64,000 nt of DNA, from contig DASZIG010000049.1 in the NCBI GenBank assembly GCA_035949375.1, forward strand, positions 205,772 to 269,771, read 5' to 3'. The stretch comes from Gp13-AA77 sp035949375 (GTDB lineage Bacteria; Acidobacteriota; Terriglobia; UBA7540). The notes beneath the pieces are model-generated. The model saw nothing but the letters and a program-made list of their open reading frames with translations, was not told the DNA's origin and did not search any database. A program made the translations under genes and the position numbers. Shown here piece after piece: positions 17,505-26,856 of this stretch. Each line of letters starts with the position of its first letter. Position 1 is the first letter of the stretch.

Positions 17505-17807
17505 ATGCCGCCATTCCGGATTGAGGGCTTGCGAGTAACGTTCCACGCCAAGGTGAGGCCGCGCGCCGCGCGCGACCGGCTGCACATCGACAGCACCGGA
17601 CGCATCCGTATCGATCTGCGGGCCGCGCCCGCGGACGGCGAAGCCAACGAGGCCCTGGTCCGCTTCCTCGCCAAAGGGCTGCGCCTCTCCCAGGACGCGA
17701 TCGACATCGCCTGGGGCTTGAACGCGCGCCAGAAGCTGGTCCGGATCACCGGCTACCCGCCCCCGCTCGTCACCGATCGCCTGATGGCGCTGTCGCTCGC
17801 GAAGTGA
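17505..17807 (+). CDS. DUF167 (YggU family) protein
   Basis: ATG 17505 follows GGAGGT. The 100-residue protein shows the DUF167 core: LRVTFHAKVRPRAARDRLH, then IDLRAAPADGEANEALVRFLAKGL (the conserved A-P-x-x-G-x-A-N-x-x-L) and a terminal beta strand region with KLVRITGY. The biochemical role is not established. It is co-directional with yggS at short spacing, so co-expression is likely. A 22-codon GTG frame overlaps its stop but I do not call it a gene. Confidence 0.85.
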   Translation: MPPFRIEGLRVTFHAKVRPRAARDRLHIDSTGRIRIDLRAAPADGEANEALVRFLAKGLRLSQDAIDIAWGLNARQKLVRITGYPPPLVTDRLMALSLAK

Positions 17808-17868
17808 CGGCGCACACGCTGGGCATCGCCATCGTTGCGATTCTCGCCGCCCGGGCCATGAACCGGCT

Positions 17869-19170
17869 CTAACCGGTTGCGGCCTGGCTCCGCCCAGGCT
17901 CCCGCTCCTGCCCGGGCTTGAAGACCCGGTCATAGATCAACATCAGGACGGTACCCGCGATTCCCACCGCGGTCACCACCCACCACATCTGCTGCGGCCG
18001 GTGCAGGACGTCGCCGAACTCGTGCAGCAGGTAGCCCCCCAGTGGGCCGGCGATGAAGTAGCCTATGGCAATCGGGAGAAATGCGTAGCCCATGTAGAGG
18101 CCCTGCTGGCCGGAGGGCGCAAGGCGCGAGATGTACTCGTAGTAGCGGGCCGACTGCGTGATCTCGCCGAGCGCCAGCACCACCAGGCACGCGATCAGGC
18201 CGACGGTCGACGGATGAATGGCGAGGATCAGCCAGGAGAGGCTCGAGATCAGCAAGCCCAGGGTCATGGCCGAGAAGGCAGGAATTTTGCGGGTGAGGAA
18301 GCTCACCAGGATCTGGAAGCAGATCACGGTGAGCGCATCGACGGAGAGAATCAAGTCGGCGTTGGCGTTGGGATCCACGTAGCCGCGCAGGAAGAGCGGC
18401 ACCGAAACGAATTCCTGCCAGAAGACGATGTAAAAGCTGGAAAAGATCACGAGAAAGAGGACGAAGCGCACGTTGCCGAGGACCACGAACATGTTCTTAA
18501 GGGCCGCGGCCACGGTCGGCACGCGCTCTTCGCCGGCCTGCGTAGGCTCGCGGAAGAAGAAGAACGTGACCAGAAACATCAGAAAGACACTCAAGGAGGC
18601 GACCCGGAAGACGTTGGCCATCCCGAGGCCCAGTTGTTTGCGGACGAACCAGGCCATGATGGGTCCGAGCGTGCCGCCGATATTGACGATGGTGTAGTAA
18701 ATCGAATAGCCGATGGAGCGCACGTTTTCGGCCGAGGCGCGCGCCGTGGTTCCCGCCACGCAAGGCTTGACCACCGCCGGTCCGAGGGCAGGAATCATCA
18801 GGATGACGAGCACCAACCATTTGTCTCCGAGCGCCTGCCGGGCCGCCTGCATCCATGGCGCGGCGAGCGAGCCCAGCAGAAAGTAGCCCACCGTCATCAC
18901 AAGGTAGGCGAACATCAGCGCCCGCCGGAACCCGAACCGGTCGGCGAGTGACCCGCCCAGCATAGGCAGAAACCACACCACGAACCCGAAGATGCCGATC
19001 ATCCAGCCGGTGAGTTCTTTGGAGAAGTGGAGTTGCTCGCTCAGGTAGATCGCGAGCACGGCGCTGGCCCCGTAATACGCCAGGCGTTCGAAGAGCTCCG
19101 CGATGTTGGCGACCCAGAACGCGCGCGCGAATCCGACGCGAATCTCCTGCAATCGCTGGCTAAAGCCCAC
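17869..19170 (-). CDS. POT/PTR2-family (MFS) proton-coupled transporter
   Basis: This 433-residue membrane protein has about twelve hydrophobic segments. The N-terminal ELFERLAYYG matches the POT family ExxERFxYYG proton-coupling motif, with Leu for Phe. GGSLADRFGFRRAL is the MFS loop 2-3 signature. POT proteins import di- and tripeptides with protons, but the substrate cannot be assigned here. The charged tail (KPGQEREPGRSQ) is cytoplasmic. It is convergent with yggU and divergent from the HigBA pair. Confidence 0.85.
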   Translation of the reverse strand: MGFSQRLQEIRVGFARAFWVANIAELFERLAYYGASAVLAIYLSEQLHFSKELTGWMIGIFGFVVWFLPMLGGSLADRFGFRRALMFAYLVMTVGYFLLGSLAAPWMQAARQALGDKWLVLVILMIPALGPAVVKPCVAGTTARASAENVRSIGYSIYYTIVNIGGTLGPIMAWFVRKQLGLGMANVFRVASLSVFLMFLVTFFFFREPTQAGEERVPTVAAALKNMFVVLGNVRFVLFLVIFSSFYIVFWQEFVSVPLFLRGYVDPNANADLILSVDALTVICFQILVSFLTRKIPAFSAMTLGLLISSLSWLILAIHPSTVGLIACLVVLALGEITQSARYYEYISRLAPSGQQGLYMGYAFLPIAIGYFIAGPLGGYLLHEFGDVLHRPQQMWWVVTAVGIAGTVLMLIYDRVFKPGQEREPGRSQAATG

Positions 19171-19383
19171 CTGAATCTCCTTGCGCCGGTCCGCAAATTA
19201 CGCAGATCGCTGAGATAGCACGAGCGAATCTACGGACTCCTGAAGCGCTTGGATTGTAGCGTAACTCCGGGGTTCAGTGCGGTGATTCTCGGCGGCGGCG
19301 GAATCGCTCGCTTCTGGTAGGGCCGCCGTTCGGAATCCCTTGCAGACCAGTTCCCATTATGGGAACATAAGCAACCGAGGCGC

Positions 19384-19674
19384 GTGCACGTCATCAGCTA
19401 CAAGGCGATCCGAGAATACAAAGCGGCCCGTCCGGATGCCGGGCCCGCCCTCGACAACTGGTATCGGGTTTCATCGAGCACCAAGTGGAAGAGCTTCGCG
19501 GAACTCAAGAAGGTCTTCAGCAGCGCCGAGTGGGTAACCCCATACGTCGTATTTAACATTGCCGGGTACCGGTATCGTCTCATCGCTGAGATTAATTTTC
19601 GCAGCCAGACGCTCTTCATGCGGCACATCCTGGCGCACCAGGAATACAAGCGAGGAAACTGGAGAAGCCCATGA
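19384..19674 (+). CDS. higB: HigB-type mRNA interferase toxin
   Basis: A GTG start at 19384 after GAGG gives 96 residues. The pattern MHVISYKAIREY, HPDA-like PDAGPALDNWYR, WKSFAELKKVF and VVFNIAGYRYRLIAEINF with terminal FMRHILAHQEYKRGNW is the HigB (RelE-superfamily) type that cleaves ribosome-bound mRNA. The gene precedes its antitoxin, the usual HigBA order, and overlaps it by 4 bp (ATGA at 19671-19674). Confidence 0.88.
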   Translation: MHVISYKAIREYKAARPDAGPALDNWYRVSSSTKWKSFAELKKVFSSAEWVTPYVVFNIAGYRYRLIAEINFRSQTLFMRHILAHQEYKRGNWRSP

Positions 19675-20078
19675 GCACCCAAATCTTGAATCCTTCGACC
19701 TACGGAAGGCTCCTTGCGAAAGTTCAGCCCCGCGCCATCAAGGACGAAAGGGAGTATACCCGCCTGGTGGCCGAGGTTGGGCGGCTCGTTGAGCGGGGGG
19801 AAGACGACCTTTCTGCGGAAGAGACCTCGCTTCTGGAGATGATGTCGATCCTGATCGAGGACTACGATCGTGAGCATTATCCCCTGAAGCCTTCCGAGCC
19901 CCATCAAATGCTGGCGTTTCTGCTGCAACAGCGCGGGCTTACCTCACGCGATCTCTGGCCGGTCTTGGGTTCCAAGGCCAGGGTCTCCGAGATTCTCCAT
20001 GGAAAGCGCAGCGTCAGCAAAGATCAGGCGAAGAAACTGGCGGCTTTCTTTCGCGTACCGGTTGGGCTTTTCATCTAA
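19671..20078 (+). CDS. higA: HigA-type antitoxin with HTH domain
   Basis: The 135-residue protein has an acidic N-terminal half (VGRLVERGEDDLSAEETSLLEMM) and a C-terminal helix-turn-helix around residues 80-130 (MLAFLLQQRGLTSRDLWPVLG, VSEILHGKRSVSKDQAKKLAAFF), typical of XRE-like HigA. It should neutralise HigB and repress the operon. Its 3' end overlaps the convergent YncE-like gene by 4 bp. Confidence 0.88.
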   Translation: MSTQILNPSTYGRLLAKVQPRAIKDEREYTRLVAEVGRLVERGEDDLSAEETSLLEMMSILIEDYDREHYPLKPSEPHQMLAFLLQQRGLTSRDLWPVLGSKARVSEILHGKRSVSKDQAKKLAAFFRVPVGLFI

Positions 20079-21187
20079 TCCTTCCGCACCGCCCACGCCA
20101 GGCCGTCCGGTTCTCTGCCCGGCTCGATACGCCCGATCACTTCCAGGGTCTTCAAATCGACGACCGCCACGTAGTTGTCGGGACTGCAGGCCACGTAAGC
20201 GCGCAGGCCGTCGGGTTGCATCAGAATGCCGGCGGCGCCGTGTCCCAGCCTGATTCGCTTGACCTCCTTGCGGGAGGCCGAGTCGAAGACCACGAGGTCG
20301 GGTCCGCCCAGGGTGGACACCAGGACCAGGCGGCCGTCGAGCGTGAACTTCAAGCGGTTCGCGCCCCTGGCGTTCGCGTCCAGGGTCGCGACGACCTTCT
20401 TGCCCGCGACATCGATCACCGAGATCGTGCCGTCACCGGCGTTTCCCGTCCACAGTTCCTTGCCGTCGGGCGAGACGTCAAAACCTTCGGAGCCCCGGCC
20501 GACCGGGATCGCCGTCTCGTTCCAGTCCGACGGCCGCGGAGGCATCGAGGCGCCCGGACCGCCCGGAGGCCCGGACGGCGGCGGTCCTCCCGGCCCGGAG
20601 GGTGGCGGCCCGCCGCGTGGAGGTCCGCCGGGTGGAGGTCCGAACCCACCGGCCGGAGCCGTCGTCTTCTCGATCACGCTGATGGTGCCTGAATTCACAT
20701 TCGAGGTGAAAATGCGATTCAGGTCCGCGGAGACCAGAACCATGTGGGTGCGATTCTGACCGGTGCCGAGCACCCAATCCACTTTGTGCGTGGCGGGATC
20801 GTAGCGGCCGATCACCTTGTTGGCTTCGGCCGTGAAATACAGCTCGCCGCCGGCAAACCATAGGCCGTGCGGCCCGTGCAATGGTCCGAGATCAATCGCC
20901 GTGAGGCGTCGCGCGGCCTCGAGATCGATCACCGAGATGGTGTTGTACGTTCCAAAACCGTAGTTGGAAACGTAAGCGAGTTTGCCGTCCGGCGAGGCGA
21001 CCACTTCGTGCGGATCGGGACCGGCAGGCACCCGTCCCACGACCTTCAGGGTCGCCGGATCGACAATTGCGAGCGAAGTATCCCGCTTGGCCAGCACGAG
21101 CAGCGCGGGCGATGGCGTGGCCTGCGCCTGCAGAACGCCGGCGGCGCCTCCCGTCAGCATCGTTGCGAGCAGAGCGACTTTGATCAC
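20075..21187 (-). CDS. Secreted YncE-like beta-propeller protein
   Basis: The 370-residue protein opens with a signal peptide (MIKVALLATMLTGGAAGVLQAQA). It has recurrent propeller blades with the YVTN/YncE wording: GRVPAGPDPHEVVASPDGKLAYVSNYG, FTSNVNSGTISVIE, GFDVSPDGKELWTGNAGDGTISVID, and AYVACSPDNYVAVVDLKTLEVIGRI. Such proteins are periplasmic or secreted and often bind ligands or metals; function here is unknown. Unusually, a ~40-residue Pro/Gly-rich loop (GPPPGGPPRGGPPPSGPGG and onward, about residues 178-217) is inserted between blades. Confidence 0.8.
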   Translation of the reverse strand: MIKVALLATMLTGGAAGVLQAQATPSPALLVLAKRDTSLAIVDPATLKVVGRVPAGPDPHEVVASPDGKLAYVSNYGFGTYNTISVIDLEAARRLTAIDLGPLHGPHGLWFAGGELYFTAEANKVIGRYDPATHKVDWVLGTGQNRTHMVLVSADLNRIFTSNVNSGTISVIEKTTAPAGGFGPPPGGPPRGGPPPSGPGGPPPSGPPGGPGASMPPRPSDWNETAIPVGRGSEGFDVSPDGKELWTGNAGDGTISVIDVAGKKVVATLDANARGANRLKFTLDGRLVLVSTLGGPDLVVFDSASRKEVKRIRLGHGAAGILMQPDGLRAYVACSPDNYVAVVDLKTLEVIGRIEPGREPDGLAWAVRKD

Positions 21188-21866
21188 AGGCGGGCTCCTT
21201 GACGGCCTTTGGGACAGCTCATTTCACACGCAAACTTGACCCGCACGCGTTCTGGCTTCGAATGGGTAAATCGAAGCCACGGCCAACACCGATTGGTTGA
21301 TTACAAAAGACTTATGACGACATCGAGTTTGGCTTTTCTGGCTTCGTTTGGCTTCGTTGTAACCCATTTTTCACACTGATTTGCTGATTCCATTGGACTT
21401 AGTGGCTTCGTTTTGCAAAATTTTAGATTCTTTTTTTTCTGACTTTTGAGGAATTTCCCGTGTTCCTGCCGATTGGCCGAGTTCGTGCTCGCTTGCGACA
21501 TCCTGCGGCCAGTTGCAAGGGTGCAGGAGAAGGGTCGGCAAGCTCGATGATGCTGCTTCGCCCCGGGATCGAAACAATTGAAACGCGAGGAATCTGTGGA
21601 GCATGGAGAGCCTCTCCCGGGCGGCGATTCCGTCGCCGGAGAATGACACGGAAGCATAGAGCAGGCTAGCGTTATTGTCAAGCTCTGTAGGTAGGCATAT
21701 ATAGGCTACACGCAATCGCCCCCAAGAAGAACGAGCAACGAGCGGCCTTGCCCAAAAGAAACACGCCCAGCCAGTCAATCGGGAGGCCAGGCCTGGGAAC
21801 TCAAGCCGCGTTCCTGAATGAATTCTAGCCGCGTTCGATGCGCAACGCATCGATTACTGCGACCGG
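21188..21866. other. Long intergenic region with AT-rich repeat-like sequence
   Basis: No convincing gene is present in these 679 bp; the open frames on the minus strand lack coding character. The segment 21290-21440 is AT-rich and wordy (repeated ggcttcgtttggcttcg). On the minus strand it contains aagtcttttgtaatcaac (plus 21296-21313), nearly identical to a motif at 60764-60781. It looks like a dispersed non-coding repeat family. Confidence 0.5.
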
Positions 21867-22439
21867 CTAAGGCTTGAGAACACCGATGTAAGGAAGCTGG
21901 CGGTACTTCTCGGCGAAATCGAGGCCATATCCAACCACGAAGGCGTCGGGGATGGAGAACCCGACGTAGTCCGCCTGCACGGGCCGGATGCGGCGCGAGG
22001 GCTTGTCGAGCAAAGTGACAGTGCGGAGGCTCGAGGGCTTGCGGTTACGCAGGGCGTTGAGGAGGTAATGAAAGGTCACACCGGTGTCGAGGATATCCTC
22101 CACGACCAGCACATTCAGGCCCTCAACGCTCTTGTCGAGGTCCTTCGTAACCCGCACTTCACCCGAAGTTTGAGAGGCGTTGCCGTATGTGGCGACGCCC
22201 AGAAAGTCCAGGGTTACGTCGGGATGATCGATGGCCCGCAGGAGGTCGGACAGGAAGACAAAGGCGCCCTTGAGGACGCCGACCAGGCGCAGGTTGCGGC
22301 CCTGGTAATCGCGGCTGATCTCGGCGGCCAACTCGCGCACGCGGGCGGCAATACGGTCGGCCGAGATCAGAACTTCGGTTCCCGCTATAACCGGAGGGTC
22401 CGGGTGAGGTGGCGGCGTAGGCTGACCGATCTGGCTCAT
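21867..22439 (-). CDS. hpt: Hypoxanthine phosphoribosyltransferase
   Basis: The 190-residue purine salvage enzyme converts hypoxanthine or guanine and PRPP to the nucleotide. The PRPP loop VLVVEDILDTGVT is near residue 112, preceded by LVGVLKGAFVFLSDLLRAI, and KPSRRIRPVQADYVGFSIPDAFVVGYGLDFAEKYR is the purine-binding hood. The N-terminal ~20 residues are Pro-rich and poorly conserved. It diverges from the 16S rRNA promoter region. Confidence 0.92.
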   Translation of the reverse strand: MSQIGQPTPPPHPDPPVIAGTEVLISADRIAARVRELAAEISRDYQGRNLRLVGVLKGAFVFLSDLLRAIDHPDVTLDFLGVATYGNASQTSGEVRVTKDLDKSVEGLNVLVVEDILDTGVTFHYLLNALRNRKPSSLRTVTLLDKPSRRIRPVQADYVGFSIPDAFVVGYGLDFAEKYRQLPYIGVLKP

Positions 22440-22500
22440 GGCGGCAGGACATTATCATCGAGGCGGCTCAAAGAAAAAAGAATTTTTTGTTACGACCCCC

Positions 22501-22529
22501 TTGACACCTCCTCGGCGCGAGCCTATGAT
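22501..22529 (+). promoter_or_regulatory. Strong sigma70 promoter of the 16S rRNA gene
   Basis: A perfect TTGACA (22501-22506), a 17-bp spacer and TATGAT (22524-22529) lie about 330 bases upstream of the mature 16S 5' end. An A/T-rich tract (aaaaaagaattttttgtta, ~22474-22492) immediately upstream resembles an UP element. Confidence 0.85.
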
Positions 22530-22644
22530 TAGAAATTGCCTGTGAGGCCTTTGGTCTCGCTGGCAGGCGGCCGACGCAAACCGGTCGGCCGGGCCTCGAA
22601 ACCCCGCATTCGGGGGCTCCGCAGCAAATCCTTCGGAGTAACGA

Positions 22645-22656
22645 GTTCTTTGACAA
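22645..22656 (+). promoter_or_regulatory. boxA-like antitermination site in rRNA leader
   Basis: The sequence gttctttgacaa resembles the rRNA boxA consensus (TGCTCTTTAACA) and sits in the leader between promoter and 16S. Hairpins follow at 22780-22803 (cctgccg/cggcagg) and 22825-22842 (cagggc/gccctg), the latter just before the mature 16S. Confidence 0.55.
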
Positions 22657-22856
22657 CTGAGTTGAGCAAGCCACGTCAATTGTGTGCGTCAGGCGGGCCC
22701 TTTCGGGGCCAGTCGGGCGCCACGCAAAAGCTGAGCGACGCGCTTGGTCCCGTCGGCAAGGGATCGGGCGTGTAACTCTCCTGCCGTTTCTGTACGCGGC
22801 AGGGGAACTCACAATATTCGCGTGCAGGGCTTCGGTGCCCTGTGCGTGAGCCGATT

Positions 22857-24409
<1,553 letters not shown>

Positions 24410-24531
24410 GAGAGAACCGGTTCCGAGGTTTCGCTTCGGCGAGACAGGCTCGGGACGGACTCGCTCAGCAGCGTGGCTGCTCAACTCAGAGGTCAAGGAA
24501 CAGTCGAGGATTGAAGGTTAAGGTTTCAAAG

Positions 24532-24561
24532 TGGCCGCGACCGATCGCGGCCATTTTGCTT
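24532..24561 (+). terminator. Rho-independent terminator after 16S
   Basis: A perfect 9-bp stem tggccgcga/tcgcggcca with a ccga loop is followed by ttttgcttt. It lies 127 bp after the 16S 3' end and closes the rRNA transcript before serS. Confidence 0.8.
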
Positions 24562-24829
24562 TATGGCGCGATCCCTCGGCGGCTGGCATCGGAGAACAGG
24601 TTTCTATGCCTTGGGCAAGTGCTAAGATGCATGTCATCGGTGGCTTTTTCGCCTCTGCTCTCCCATGATCGCAGGGTGGGTCTCGATCGGCGGCCGACCC
24701 GTGAGCCGGTTGACACCGCGCAAGCACGTTCTTGGATGTAGTCAAGACGTTCCCTTGTTTGTCACGGTGCTAAAATAGCTTCTTCCGCCAGGATCTGGGC
24801 TCAGCGCGCCAGGCTTGCGGCTCCGCGCC

Positions 24830-26116
24830 ATGCTTGAACTTGCTTTTGTTCGTGACAATCTCGACCTCGTAAAGGAGCGGCTCTCGCAACGCGGCCTTCC
24901 TGCCAGCGTACTCGGCGACTTCGAGCGCCTGGACCGCGAGCGCCGGAAGCTGCTGGTTGAAGTCGAGAGCCTGAAGGCGCGGCGCAACAAGGTTACCGAC
25001 GAAATCGCGGCCCTCAAGAAGCAGAAGCAGGACGCCACCGATCTGATCGCGGAAATGCGTCAGGCCGGCGATCGTATCGCCGAACTCGACAAGCAAGCCA
25101 AGGCCAGCGACGAGGAATTGCGCGAGATGTTGCGCAATGTCCCCAACATCCCGCACGCGAGCGTGCCTGTCGGCAGCACCTCTGCAGACAACCAGGAGGT
25201 ACGCCGCTGGGGAACGCCGCGCAGTTTCGACTTCGAGCCCAAGGCGCACTGGGATCTTGGACCCGCGCTCGGCATCCTCGACTTCGAACGCGCCGCCAAG
25301 ATCACGGGTGCGCGATTCGCGGTCTACTTCGGCGTCGGCGCCAAGCTCGAGCGCGCTCTCGCCAACTTCATGCTCGACGTGCACACGCGAGAGCATGGCT
25401 ACGCCGAAGTGCTTCCGCCTTTTCTGGTGAACTCAGCAAGCCTTTACGGAACCGGGAATCTGCCGAAGTTTGCGGGCGACCTCTTCAAGCTGGAAGGCAC
25501 GGACTACTGGCTGATTCCGACGGCGGAAGTGCCGGTAACGAATCTGTATCGCGATGAGGTGTTCGAAGCCGACGCGCTGCCGGTGAAGCACTGCGCGTGG
25601 ACGGCGTGTTTCCGCAGCGAAGCCGGGGCGGCCGGGAAGGATACGCGGGGCATCATCCGGCAGCACCAGTTTCAGAAGGTCGAGCTCGTGAAGTTCACGT
25701 TGCCCGAGAAGTCCTACGACGAGCTTGAGAGCCTCACGCGCGACGCCGAAATGATCCTGCAGGAACTTCACCTGCCCTATCGCGTGATGGCCCTTTGCAC
25801 GGGCGATCTCGGCTTCAGTTCCGCCAAGACCTACGACCTTGAAGTGTGGCTGCCTTCGAGCGCCGACTACAAGGAAATCTCCTCCTGCTCAAACTTCGAG
25901 GCCTTCCAGGCGCGGCGCGCCAATCTGCGTTTCCGGCGGGCGAAACAAGGAAAAAGCGAGTTCCTGCACACGCTGAACGGCAGCGCGCTTGCGATCGGGC
26001 GGACCTGGCTCGCCATCATCGAGAACTACCAGCAGGCCGACGGCTCCGTGATTGTGCCCGAAGCCTTGCGCCCCTACCTCGACGGGTTGGACCGAATCAA
26101 GCCTCCGCAGCCGTGA
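24830..26116 (+). CDS. serS: Seryl-tRNA synthetase
   Basis: The 428-residue class II synthetase has the N-terminal tRNA-binding coiled coil (residues ~30-100, LDRERRKLLVEVESLKARRN and onward). Motif 2 lies in CFRSEAGAAGKDTRGIIRQHQFQKVE. SEFLHTLNGSALAIGRTWLAIIEN is motif 3. It charges tRNA-Ser and tRNA-Sec. ATG 24830 gives the conserved MLELAFVRDN start; the longer frame from 24815 adds five residues. The 268 bp between the 16S terminator and serS hold no tRNA or other gene that I can see. Confidence 0.95.
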   Translation: MLELAFVRDNLDLVKERLSQRGLPASVLGDFERLDRERRKLLVEVESLKARRNKVTDEIAALKKQKQDATDLIAEMRQAGDRIAELDKQAKASDEELREMLRNVPNIPHASVPVGSTSADNQEVRRWGTPRSFDFEPKAHWDLGPALGILDFERAAKITGARFAVYFGVGAKLERALANFMLDVHTREHGYAEVLPPFLVNSASLYGTGNLPKFAGDLFKLEGTDYWLIPTAEVPVTNLYRDEVFEADALPVKHCAWTACFRSEAGAAGKDTRGIIRQHQFQKVELVKFTLPEKSYDELESLTRDAEMILQELHLPYRVMALCTGDLGFSSAKTYDLEVWLPSSADYKEISSCSNFEAFQARRANLRFRRAKQGKSEFLHTLNGSALAIGRTWLAIIENYQQADGSVIVPEALRPYLDGLDRIKPPQP

Positions 26117-26195
26117 CGGGACGTCGCGTTCTTCATCGATACAGCCAACGTACGGATGCGGATCGCGGGCAGTGCTGCGTCTAGGGATATCGGGG

Positions 26196-26831
26196 TTACT
26201 TCGGCAACTGATTGAGAACGGAGCCGAGAAAGAGCATTCCCGCCAGATTGATCAGGAGGAACAGCAGCACGATCCTCAAAAGGGACCGCGCCCCGGATTC
26301 CACAAACGGGCAGGCGGTATTCAATTGGCGCCGGCGGGCGAGATACCACGGAAACACGATCACCCAAAGAAGCATGGTGCCTACGCCCCATTGCAGCGGC
26401 TGCGGGATTCTCTTGCTGTTCGCGTCAAACACCACCCAGAGCGCAGTGACCAGTTGAACCAGGCCAAAGCCGTAGGCGGTCGCTGTTAGTCCGAACCTTT
26501 TTTCTGCAAGGCCGGAGAGCACAACCAATCCAACCAGCACAGCGAGGAAGATTGCCCAGGGAAAGGGTGTATTCCTCGGCTTCTCGGGCGCTTTCGCATG
26601 AAGGACCGGAGCCGGCGACTTGACCTCGGGCAGGCGAATCTGTCCGGGGTCGATCGCCTGGCGGCAGACCGCGCACACGCGCACCCCTGGTCCCAACATC
26701 TGGCCACAGTGAGGACAAGCAAAAGCCTCGGCTGGAAAGCCGGGCTGCGCCGCCGCCAAGGCCCCGCTCTGCGGTTCGGCAGAGGCGGCCAAGCCCGGGT
26801 CGACGGCCAACTTCGCGGTGTCTTCGCTCAT
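26196..26831 (-). CDS. Zinc-ribbon membrane protein
   Basis: The 211-residue protein has an N-terminal zinc ribbon (CPHCG at ~39 and CAVCRQ at ~52) followed by a Pro/Lys linker and about four hydrophobic segments (WAIFLAVLVGLVVLSGL, AYGFGLVQLVTALWVVF, WGVGTMLLWVIVFPWYL, LLRIVLLFLLINLAGMLFLG). No enzymatic motif is visible. It is 25 bp downstream of the PIG-L gene on the same strand. It resembles the protein at 477-1079 in parts list but with the zinc module at the opposite end. Confidence 0.65.
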   Translation of the reverse strand: MSEDTAKLAVDPGLAASAEPQSGALAAAQPGFPAEAFACPHCGQMLGPGVRVCAVCRQAIDPGQIRLPEVKSPAPVLHAKAPEKPRNTPFPWAIFLAVLVGLVVLSGLAEKRFGLTATAYGFGLVQLVTALWVVFDANSKRIPQPLQWGVGTMLLWVIVFPWYLARRRQLNTACPFVESGARSLLRIVLLFLLINLAGMLFLGSVLNQLPK

Positions 26832-26856
26832 GAATCAGCCTGTAGGCAGCCACATA

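Noticed and set aside
17804..17872. A 22-codon GTG frame overlapping the DUF167 stop
   Set aside because: The GTGA overlap is tempting but the peptide is very short, and there is no independent evidence for it.
21301..21681. 126-codon minus-strand frame in the intergenic region before hpt
   Set aside because: It runs through an AT-rich dispersed repeat; the FCKTKPLSP wording is typical of translated repeats rather than protein.
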